This document shows positions 1-5,065 of a stretch of DNA of 5,065 nucleotides, piece by piece. Within the stretch, counting starts at the first letter, position 1; every line of letters starts with the position of its first letter. Source of the stretch: Lachnospiraceae bacterium (lineage in GTDB: Bacteria > Bacillota_A > Clostridia > Lachnospirales > Lachnospiraceae). The DNA lies in the NCBI GenBank assembly GCA_017435025.1, contig JAFSFU010000084.1:1-5065 (forward strand), given 5' to 3'. A model generated the notes under the pieces. That model searched no databases and was not told the DNA's origin. It saw only the letters and a program-made list of their open reading frames with translations. Position numbers and translations under genes: made by a program.

Positions 1-708
1 ATGCTGAATGCGATCGGTCTGCAGGGACCTGGCATTGAAGTATTCAAGGAAAGAGACATTCCGTTCTTAAAACAGTATGATACAAAGATTATTGTAAATG
101 TCTGCGGTAAGACCAAAGAAGATTATATCGACGTGGTGGAGCGTCTTGCAGATACGGATGTGGATATGCTGGAGATCAACATCTCCTGTCCGAACGTAAA
201 GGCCGGTGCACTGGCTTTTGGTCAGGATCCGAAGGTTGCGGAGGATATTACAGCTTCCATCAAGAAGGTAGCAAAGCAGCCGATCATTATGAAGTTATCT
301 CCAAATGTGACCGATATTTCTGAGATGGCGAAAGCCGTTGAGGCAGGCGGCGCAGATGTGGTCTCTCTGATCAATACTTTGACCGGTATGAAGATTGACA
401 TTCACAAACGTACCTTTGCTCTGGCAAATAAGACCGGCGGTATGTCCGGTCCGGCGATCAAACCGGTTGCAGTTCGCATGGTATATCAGGTTGCGAACGC
501 AGTTAAGATTCCGGTGATCGGAATGGGCGGCATTATGACTGCAGATGATGCGATCGAGTTCATTCTCGCAGGTGCGACTGCAGTGGCAGTAGGTACCGGC
601 AACCTGGTGAATCCGGAGACAACGATGAATGTTGTAAAGGGCATCGAAGAATATATGAGACGTTACAACGTTCAGGATATTAAAGAATTGATCGGTGCAG
701 TGAAATAG
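1..708 (+). CDS. pyrD: Dihydroorotate dehydrogenase, class 1B catalytic subunit (5' end missing)
   Basis: This FMN enzyme oxidises dihydroorotate to orotate, the fourth step of UMP synthesis, in the cytoplasm. The 235 residues visible are the C-terminal part of a TIM barrel that is normally about 300 residues. The ATG at base 1 corresponds to an internal methionine, so roughly the first 65 residues lie outside the window. Visible motifs are NISCPNVK with the catalytic-base Cys63, KLSPN with Lys98, INT at 124-126, GGMSGPAIKP at 146-155, and the FMN-phosphate loops GMGGI (174-178) and GTGNL (198-202). A cysteine base is typical of class 1; class 2 enzymes use serine. Class 1B is inferred from overall likeness to clostridial enzymes and would require a PyrK electron-transfer subunit, which should lie upstream but cannot be seen. 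The stop codon is 29 bp before pyrE, so the two genes are very probably in one operon. Confidence 0.96.
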   Translation: MLNAIGLQGPGIEVFKERDIPFLKQYDTKIIVNVCGKTKEDYIDVVERLADTDVDMLEINISCPNVKAGALAFGQDPKVAEDITASIKKVAKQPIIMKLSPNVTDISEMAKAVEAGGADVVSLINTLTGMKIDIHKRTFALANKTGGMSGPAIKPVAVRMVYQVANAVKIPVIGMGGIMTADDAIEFILAGATAVAVGTGNLVNPETTMNVVKGIEEYMRRYNVQDIKELIGAVK

Positions 709-737
709 AGAAAGTACGATTCTAAAGGAGAATAAGT

Positions 738-1418
738 ATGGAACAGTATAAGCAGGAATTTATTGAATTTATGGTAGAAAGCCAGGTTTTAAAATTTGGC
801 GAATTCACATTAAAGAGTGGCAGAAAATCCCCGTTCTTTATGAACGCAGGTGCATATGTAACCGGTTCCCAGCTTCGTAAACTTGGTGAGTACTATGCAA
901 AAGCGATCCATGAAAAATATGGCGATGATTTCGATGTATTATTTGGACCGGCTTATAAGGGTATTCCGCTGGCAGTTGTAACAGCGATCGCTTACAGTGA
1001 TCTTTACGGCAAAGAGGTTCGTTACTGCTCTGATCGTAAAGAAGAGAAAGACCACGGTGCAGACAAGGGAAGCTTCCTTGGCAGCTCTTTAAAAGATGGT
1101 GACAGAGTGATCATGATCGAGGATGTTACAACATCCGGCAAGTCTATGGAAGAAACCGTTCCGAAGGTAAGAGGTGCTGCAAACGTTGAGATCGTTGGTC
1201 TTATGGTTTCCTTAAACCGTCAGGAAGTTGGTAAGAGCGGCAATAAAGTTGCTCTCGATGAAGTAAAAGAGTTATACGGATTTGAGACAGCTGCAATCGT
1301 ATCTATGGATGAGGTTGTTGAGTGCCTGCACAACAAGGAAGTAAAAGGCCAGGTTGTGATCAATGATGAATTAAAGGCTGCTATCGATGCTTACTACGAG
1401 CAGTATGGTGCGAAATAA
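738..1418 (+). CDS. pyrE: Orotate phosphoribosyltransferase
   Basis: PyrE joins orotate and PRPP to give OMP and pyrophosphate, the fifth step of UMP synthesis, and it uses the product of the PyrD encoded just upstream. The 226-residue length is normal for the family (about 210-230). Visible motifs are GEFTLKSGRKSPFF (21-34, orotate side), FGPAYKGIPLA (69-79), the flexible catalytic loop RKEEKDHG (100-107), and the PRPP-binding signature VIMIEDVTTSGKS (124-136) with its acidic pair E128-D129. The start is fixed by AAAGGAG at 724-730, 7 bp before the ATG. The gene sits 29 bp after pyrD, and its stop is immediately followed by the GGAG that serves the next small gene, so translation of the two may be coupled. 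Nothing is missing or unusual. Confidence 0.97.
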   Translation: MEQYKQEFIEFMVESQVLKFGEFTLKSGRKSPFFMNAGAYVTGSQLRKLGEYYAKAIHEKYGDDFDVLFGPAYKGIPLAVVTAIAYSDLYGKEVRYCSDRKEEKDHGADKGSFLGSSLKDGDRVIMIEDVTTSGKSMEETVPKVRGAANVEIVGLMVSLNRQEVGKSGNKVALDEVKELYGFETAAIVSMDEVVECLHNKEVKGQVVINDELKAAIDAYYEQYGAK

Positions 1419-1429
1419 GGAGAACGTAT

Positions 1430-1582
1430 ATGATGGAAAGAGTTTATAAGACTATGCGCAATACAGGCGCAACCAGCATTGCTGTTGGAATCGTAATTGC
1501 TACCGTAGGATTGACCGCAGGCATTATTGCGATTGTAAGTGGTGCCCTGTTACTGAAGAGAAAAGGTGAAATTACATTCTAA
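1430..1582 (+). CDS. Small single-pass membrane protein at the end of the pyr operon (50 aa)
   Basis: This 50-residue reading frame is easy to miss because of its length. GGAG at 1419-1422 directly follows the pyrE stop and lies 7 bp before the ATG; a second ATG follows at once, so the start could be either of the first two codons. The protein has a short basic N-terminus (R4, K7, R10), one hydrophobic segment at about residues 14-42, and a basic KRK (43-45) followed by a short GEITF tail. No signal-peptidase site is apparent. Within the membrane segment small residues recur every 3 or 4 positions (G20, A24, G27, G31, A34, G38), which places them on one helix face. The frame ends 54 bp before the operon's terminator hairpin and its codon use resembles pyrE, which supports a real gene. 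I do not recognise a named family, and the function is unknown. A link to pyrimidine metabolism is suggested only by position. Confidence 0.8.
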   Translation: MMERVYKTMRNTGATSIAVGIVIATVGLTAGIIAIVSGALLLKRKGEITF

Positions 1583-1589
1583 CTGACAG

Positions 1590-1614
1590 CCGGAAGGTCC
1601 ATAAATTCTTCCGG
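1590..1614 (+). other. Short hairpin in the pyr operon 3' untranslated region
   Basis: CCGGAAG at 1590-1596 pairs perfectly with CTTCCGG at 1608-1614, leaving an 11-nt loop. It begins 7 bp after the small membrane protein's stop. No T-run follows, so it is not an intrinsic terminator by itself. It could stabilise the mRNA 3' end or be incidental. Confidence 0.35.
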
Positions 1615-1636
1615 ATGACGGAACATAAGAAATAAG

Positions 1637-1680
1637 CAGATAAGGTGCTGCAAAAATCGCAGCATCTTATCTGTGTTTTT
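1637..1680 (+). terminator. Rho-independent terminator of the pyr operon
   Basis: The left arm CAGATAAGGTGCTGC (1637-1651) pairs with GCAGCATCTTATCTG (1659-1673), giving a 15-bp stem with a single G-U wobble and a 7-nt loop, AAAAATC. It is followed by TG and then TTTTT at 1676-1680. The position, 54 bp after the last small gene, makes it the end of the pyrD-pyrE unit. The opposite strand has no comparable T-run and no gene ending here, so it acts for the + strand. Confidence 0.9.
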
Positions 1681-1778
1681 AGAGTAAGGATCAAACTCGT
1701 ATTTGGATTAGAAATAAACAATGTCGTGTTCTGCAAAATAAGAAACGGCATTTTGACATAGATTTTGGAGATTGAACA

Positions 1779-2246
1779 ATGAAAAAGAACAGACACCGGA
1801 AACATGGATTTGTGTTGTTGATTTTGTATCTGGTTCTGCTGACATATTATTTATTCTTTGCCGAAGCAATGGGAAGGACACCGGGTTCTAGAGGAGAGTA
1901 TTCTTATAATCTCGTGTTATTTAAAGAAATTCGGCGTTTTATTATGCACAGAGACATTCTTGGATACAGAGCTGTGGTATTAAATATTTTTGGAAATGTA
2001 CTAGCTTTCATGCCATTTGGCTTTATTCTTCCGGAAGTTTGGGACCAGTTGAATCGCTGGCATATCATTACGATTCTTGGATTCCTCTTTAGCCTTCTTG
2101 TTGAAACTGCTCAGCTGATCAGTCGCGTTGGAAGTTTCGACGTGGATGATCTTTTGTTAAATACCATTGGCGCTTTGATCGGATATTTTGCATTTGTGAT
2201 AGCGAAAGGAGTGTGGAATCGCTGCCGTGGAACGAATCGGGAATAA
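1779..2246 (+). CDS. VanZ family membrane protein
   Basis: This is a 155-residue integral membrane protein with four predicted helices at about 11-29, 64-85, 94-114 and 126-146. It carries the VanZ-like pattern. An extracytoplasmic NLVLFKEI stretch (44-51) is followed by N69-x2-GN (72-73) and F77-x-P79-x-G81-x3-P85 in helix 2, then E109-x2-Q112 in helix 3, R116, and F120-DVDD with N128, G131 and G135 leading into helix 4. The family is named for the teicoplanin-resistance accessory gene, but most members in Clostridia lie outside resistance clusters and their role is not settled; no vanA, vanH, vanX or vanRS genes are here. The start is supported by GGAG at 1767-1770, 8 bp upstream. The next gene overlaps its 3' end by 20 bp. 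No convincing promoter is visible in the 98 bp after the pyr terminator. Confidence 0.9.
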   Translation: MKKNRHRKHGFVLLILYLVLLTYYLFFAEAMGRTPGSRGEYSYNLVLFKEIRRFIMHRDILGYRAVVLNIFGNVLAFMPFGFILPEVWDQLNRWHIITILGFLFSLLVETAQLISRVGSFDVDDLLLNTIGALIGYFAFVIAKGVWNRCRGTNRE

Positions 2247-2544
2247 AGTATCGTATATTAGAAAACCGCTGGCGAAATATAGTTTTGTTTCAGTCGGACT
2301 TGTGGCTGCTTCGTATATTTTTGCAGCGGTTTCCGTATTCTTATCTTATCAGGCTCAGGGAAATGCCCCTATGGTATCCGCAGCGTTAGGACTTTGCAGT
2401 ATCCTGACTGCGATTTCTGCGATTGTGTATGGTATATTTTCCTTTTTTGAAAAAGATAAGAATTATATTTTAGCCAAAATTTGCCTGGTGGCTGCCGGAA
2501 TTGCTGCATTTTTCTGGTTGGTGGTCATCGTTGTTTCATTATAA
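2227..2544 (+). CDS. Small three-helix membrane protein of unknown function (105 aa)
   Basis: This protein has a basic N-terminus (R3, K7, R12, K13, K17) and three hydrophobic segments at about 20-41, 47-74 and 81-104, with a charged FEKDKN loop (74-79) between the second and third. The positive-inside rule suggests a cytoplasmic N-terminus. The proposed start is GTG at 2227. An in-frame TAG at 2200-2202 bars anything further upstream, no ATG lies between, and AAAGGAG (2205-2211) sits 15 bp before it, which is long but usable. The gene overlaps the VanZ gene by 20 bp and ends 18 bp before the peptidase gene, so the three are probably co-transcribed and perhaps translationally coupled. The layout resembles small clostridial proteins that I recall annotated as DUF6142, but I cannot confirm membership. 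No catalytic motif is visible. Confidence 0.75.
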   Translation: MERIGNKVSYIRKPLAKYSFVSVGLVAASYIFAAVSVFLSYQAQGNAPMVSAALGLCSILTAISAIVYGIFSFFEKDKNYILAKICLVAAGIAAFFWLVVIVVSL

Positions 2545-2562
2545 GAAAATCAGGAGGTAAGA

Positions 2563-4665
2563 ATGGAGAATTCGATTATAAGAGAGCGTTATGAGCTTTC
2601 CATGGAACGTATTTTGAATTTTCGGAAAGAGAATACGGTGAAATCTCCTTATCTGGAGTATTTCAGAAAAATATCCTCTTTTATTGGTGTTTGCAGGGAA
2701 GTCATGGATGCTGTTCAGGATGGAAGTATCGCAGACTGGTCAAAGGAAAAAAGGGTGGATTATAATCAGAAACTGTATGGAGATCTGATTGGCGATGCAT
2801 ATGAGAAGAGTTATGCGAACCCATCTTATGCGGTCTCTGCTCTGGGTGAAGATCACGGAAAAAACCTTTGCTTCCTGTACACAGAAATTCTTGGTGACAT
2901 TGTATATGCGTTCGAGAACCGTATGTTTGATATGGTTATCTGGAATGAGGCACTGATTGAAATTTACAATTTGTTTGAGGAAGAAGAGATTCCTGCACCG
3001 CAGCGTGTTCGCGATGTGCTGTACTGGTGTATCAGCGATTACTGTGAGGTGACATTGACAGAGCGTATTGGAGAGAGCTTGGATCCCAGTCGTGATTTCG
3101 CAAAGCGAATCATCATGGATAGTGACTATTCCGATACGGAGTATTTATATCGATTTGGCGAATATGTATCTCCGGAAGACGAGAGAATGGCAGCTTTCAT
3201 CAATGGCCTTCCCGAGGAGACCGTGAAGCGCATGGCAGATACATTTACCGAAGGTTATATTCGCGGCTTCGCAGTCATGGGGCGGGACCTGTCTAAGAAG
3301 AAAAACGTTGCGATCCGGTATCCGCTGGGATTTGAGCGTATGGTGAAAGAAGCGGTCCTTAATTTTGAGAAACAGGGACTTTCTGTGGTGATCCCTCGTG
3401 CAGCGGTCAGCAGTGTCAACCGCAATCCGGCAGGAAAGGCAGGATATTGCGGATCATCAGTCAACAAACAGTTTGACTACGACCATCGATATGACTGTGC
3501 GTTATTTATGGACAAAGCGTTCCGAGACAGAAAACTGGCAGTCCTTAAATCTGCTTATGAGGAATATAAGCAAGCGGCAGCAGATTATGCCGGTCCTGCT
3601 GTCATTGAGACGTTCGGTGAAGAGGGATTTGCACCGATCAATAAAGAGTCCGCTTGGGCGTTTGATGAGAAACAACAGAAGCTTTATCTGGAATATCGCA
3701 ACACGTCCATGCCGATCGTGAATGAGTATATTCCGGGGGATGAGACAAGTTTTACGATTATCGCATTCCCGGTACCGGCCATTGGACCGGATTTTGAATC
3801 AATCTTCCGGGAGACAATTGAGATCAATACGCTGGATTATGAGAAATATCAGAAAATACAGCAGCGTCTGATCGACGTGTTGGATCAGGCAGAATATGTG
3901 GAAGTGATCGGTAAGGGGGATAACTGTACGGATATCCGTGTAGCCCTGATGGAATTAAAGGATCCTTCCAAAGAAACAAGATTTGAAAACTGTGTAGCCG
4001 ATGTCAATATACCTCTGGGCGAAGTATTCACTTCTCCGAAACTGAGCGGAACGGATGGCATTCTTCATGTTGGCAGTGTTTATGTTGGTGAGATTCAGTT
4101 TAAGAATTTGAAAATGGAATTCAAAGACGGCTGTGTGGTTTCCGTGTCCTGTGATAATTTCCTTGAGAAACTTCCGCTTGAAAGCTCTGCTGAAGAGATG
4201 GAGAACGCAAAGGAAGAAGGACGAAAACTGGTGATCCAGGAGATCATGAATCAGCATGAGAGTCTTCCGATGGGAGAATTTGCCATCGGCACCAACACAA
4301 CCGCTTACGCAATGGCTGAAAAATACCAGATTCTTGATCGTCTTCCGATTCTCATTGTTGAAAAGATGGGACCTCATTTTGCTGTGGGCGATACTTGTTA
4401 CAGCTGGAGCGAGGACTCTCCGATGTACAATCCGGACGGAAAAGAAGTGATCGCGCGAGACAATGAGGTTTCTCTCCTGAGAAAAGAGGATGTATCCAAG
4501 GCTTATTTCGGAGCACACACAGATATTACGATTCCGTATAAGGAGTTAGATAGAATCTCGATTGTAAGACCGGATGGAACAAAAACAGAGATCATTCAAA
4601 ATGGTCGATTTGTTCTGGAGGGATTAGAAGAGCTAAATTCCCCGCTGGATTCCATGGAAAGATAA
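2563..4665 (+). CDS. M29-family metallo-aminopeptidase with N-terminal extension
   Basis: Likely a cytoplasmic two-metal aminopeptidase of the AmpS/AmpT (M29, thermophilic metalloprotease) family, which removes N-terminal residues from peptides. Candidate metal ligands are all present in family order: E487 in GEVFTSP, E572 in MGEFAIGTN, H605 in KMGPHFAVG, Y613, and H652/D654 in AHTDI. TDI (456-458) matches the TD(L/I) motif that precedes the first ligand. Typical members are about 410 residues; this one is 700. The stretch from about 224 (MADTFTEGY, then KKKNVAIRY) resembles the usual N-terminus of the family, so residues 1 to about 217 look like an added domain, rich in predicted helix and acidic and aromatic residues. 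Spacing between the metal ligands is also longer, notably H605 to H652. No signal peptide or membrane segment is seen. AGGAGG at 2552-2557 fixes the start. It follows two membrane-protein genes by 18 bp. Confidence 0.9.
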   Translation: MENSIIRERYELSMERILNFRKENTVKSPYLEYFRKISSFIGVCREVMDAVQDGSIADWSKEKRVDYNQKLYGDLIGDAYEKSYANPSYAVSALGEDHGKNLCFLYTEILGDIVYAFENRMFDMVIWNEALIEIYNLFEEEEIPAPQRVRDVLYWCISDYCEVTLTERIGESLDPSRDFAKRIIMDSDYSDTEYLYRFGEYVSPEDERMAAFINGLPEETVKRMADTFTEGYIRGFAVMGRDLSKKKNVAIRYPLGFERMVKEAVLNFEKQGLSVVIPRAAVSSVNRNPAGKAGYCGSSVNKQFDYDHRYDCALFMDKAFRDRKLAVLKSAYEEYKQAAADYAGPAVIETFGEEGFAPINKESAWAFDEKQQKLYLEYRNTSMPIVNEYIPGDETSFTIIAFPVPAIGPDFESIFRETIEINTLDYEKYQKIQQRLIDVLDQAEYVEVIGKGDNCTDIRVALMELKDPSKETRFENCVADVNIPLGEVFTSPKLSGTDGILHVGSVYVGEIQFKNLKMEFKDGCVVSVSCDNFLEKLPLESSAEEMENAKEEGRKLVIQEIMNQHESLPMGEFAIGTNTTAYAMAEKYQILDRLPILIVEKMGPHFAVGDTCYSWSEDSPMYNPDGKEVIARDNEVSLLRKEDVSKAYFGAHTDITIPYKELDRISIVRPDGTKTEIIQNGRFVLEGLEELNSPLDSMER

Positions 4666-4696
4666 TACCTTATCGGGAAATCTTTACAGGTAAGTC

Positions 4697-4725
4697 TTGA
4701 CGGAGCTTAGAAAAACTAGTATTAT
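4697..4725 (+). promoter_or_regulatory. Sigma-A promoter for purE
   Basis: TTGACG (4697-4702, five of six matches to the -35 consensus) is followed after exactly 17 bp by TATTAT (4720-4725, five of six matches to the -10 consensus). Transcription would start near 4732, leaving a leader of about 83 nt before purE. An overlapping TATGAT at 4723-4728 is an alternative -10 but would need a 20-bp spacer. The promoter begins 31 bp after the peptidase stop, and no terminator separates them, so purE may also receive read-through. Confidence 0.75.
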
Positions 4726-4734
4726 GATTCATAA
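4722..4734. promoter_or_regulatory. Candidate operator: palindrome over the purE -10 and start site
   Basis: TTATGA-T-TCATAA is a perfect 6+1+6 inverted repeat. It covers most of the -10 hexamer and the predicted transcription start, the usual place for a repressor site. It does not resemble the Bacillus PurBox (CCGAAC core), so if it is an operator the regulator is unidentified. An AT-rich palindrome of this size can occur by chance. Confidence 0.4.
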
Positions 4735-4778
4735 GGGTAGATTGGGTTTGTGGGTCTACTTATTAGAATAACTAATGA
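4735..4778 (+). promoter_or_regulatory. purE leader with two small hairpins
   Basis: Two adjacent inverted repeats fall inside the predicted 5' untranslated region. GTAGAT (4737-4742) pairs with GTCTAC (4754-4759), extendable by two G-U pairs, around a G/T-rich 11-nt loop. ATTAG (4762-4766) pairs with CTAAT (4772-4776) around AATAA. Neither has a following U-run, and neither sequesters the ribosome binding site at 4801-4806. The sequence does not match the purine, PRPP, ZTP or THF riboswitch consensus as I remember them. A regulatory role is speculative. Confidence 0.3.
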
Positions 4779-4814
4779 AAAACGTTGGATTATTAAGTAA
4801 AAGGAGAGTTTACC

Positions 4815-5065
4815 ATGGCTAAAGTTAGTATTGTAATGGGCAGCGATTCCGATATGCCGATTATGGCTCAGGCGGCTGACGTGCTGAATGAACTGGGTAT
4901 CGACTTTGAAATGACGATTATTTCCGCTCACAGAGAGCCGGATATTTTCTTTGATTATGCAAAAGGCGCAGAAGGCAGAGGTGTTAAGGTAATTATTGCC
5001 GGTGCAGGTAAAGCAGCTCATCTTCCGGGTATGTGTGCAGCATTGTTCCCGATGCCGGTTATCGG
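4815..5065 (+). CDS. purE: 5-(carboxyamino)imidazole ribonucleotide mutase, class I PurE (3' end missing)
   Basis: PurE moves the carboxyl group of N5-CAIR to give CAIR in de novo purine synthesis, in the cytoplasm, and normally works with PurK. The window holds the first 83 codons of a protein usually about 160-170 residues long; the frame is open at the window end. The nucleotide-binding MGSDSDM motif is at 8-14, ISAHR at 36-40 carries the catalytic His39, and [10 protein letters not shown] is at 63-72. SAHR points to class I; class II AIR carboxylases typically carry lysine instead of this arginine. The GAGG form seen in Escherichia coli reads GAGK here (K66), at a position I believe varies among clostridial enzymes. 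GGAG at 4803-4806 lies 8 bp before the ATG. The gene has its own promoter and a leader of about 83 nt. Other pur genes probably follow. Confidence 0.96.
   Translation, partial: MAKVSIVMGSDSDMPIMAQAADVLNELGIDFEMTIISAHREPDIFFDYAKGAEGRGVKVIIAGAGKAAHLPGMCAALFPMPVI

Noticed and set aside
1..3. ATG at base 1 as the true start of pyrD
   Set aside because: It falls in the conserved MLNAIGLQGPG region, which is internal in full-length PyrD; the real start must lie upstream of the window.
1753..1758. TTGACA as the -35 of a promoter for the VanZ gene
   Set aside because: A -10 at 16-18 bp spacing would fall on the start codon and the sequence there is not TATAAT-like; the match is probably chance.
1572..1805. 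77-codon open frame on the minus strand across the pyr terminator
   Set aside because: It runs through the terminator hairpin, overlaps the starts and ends of well-supported + strand genes, and has no family likeness.
1779..2246. Glycopeptide (teicoplanin) resistance gene
   Set aside because: Only the VanZ fold is present; no other van genes are nearby, and VanZ-family proteins are common in Clostridia without a resistance context.
3255..3721. Open frames on both strands within the peptidase gene (3255-3467 minus, 3398-3721 plus)
   Set aside because: Both overlap a continuous, well-supported coding frame and have no motif or credible family.
3955..4518. 187-codon open frame on the minus strand inside the peptidase gene
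   Set aside because: It lies opposite the conserved metal-binding region of the M29 peptidase, and its product shows no recognisable motif; it is a shadow of that gene.
4682..4694. Inverted repeat CTTTACAGGTAAG after the peptidase as a terminator
   Set aside because: The stem is at most about 5 imperfect pairs, AT-rich, and lacks a following T-run.
4722..5021. 99-codon open frame on the minus strand over purE
   Set aside because: It is antisense to the conserved N-terminal half of PurE and its promoter, with no protein-family features.

Overview
The window looks like a chromosomal segment from an anaerobic Bacillota of the Lachnospiraceae type. The evidence is moderate GC, strong AGGAGG-type ribosome binding sites, a class 1B-like PyrD directly followed by PyrE, a class I PurE, and an M29 aminopeptidase with a long N-terminal extension. 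The family-level placement is inferred from the overall appearance of the proteins, not from a search. All supported genes lie on the + strand.

Region 1 (1-1680) is the 3' end of a pyrimidine biosynthesis operon. It holds pyrD (5' end outside the window), pyrE, and a 50-residue single-pass membrane protein (1430-1582) whose ribosome binding site directly abuts the pyrE stop codon. A 15-bp hairpin with a U-run at 1637-1680 closes the unit. PyrD makes orotate and PyrE converts it to OMP; the small membrane protein has no known role.

Region 2 (1681-4665) is a tightly packed three-gene set: a VanZ-family membrane protein, a 105-residue three-helix membrane protein that overlaps it by 20 bp, and, 18 bp later, a 700-residue M29-type metallo-aminopeptidase. 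The spacing suggests co-transcription. I see no convincing promoter in front of it, so it may use an atypical promoter or read-through.

Region 3 (4666-5065) begins purine biosynthesis. A good sigma-A promoter (TTGACG, 17 bp, TATTAT) lies in the intergenic region. A perfect 13-bp palindrome overlaps its -10 element and start site, and an 83-nt leader with two small hairpins precedes purE, which runs off the window end.

Most of the window is housekeeping. The points worth a second look are the small membrane protein riding on the pyr operon, the extra N-terminal domain of the peptidase and its two membrane-protein partners, and the candidate operator at the purE promoter.
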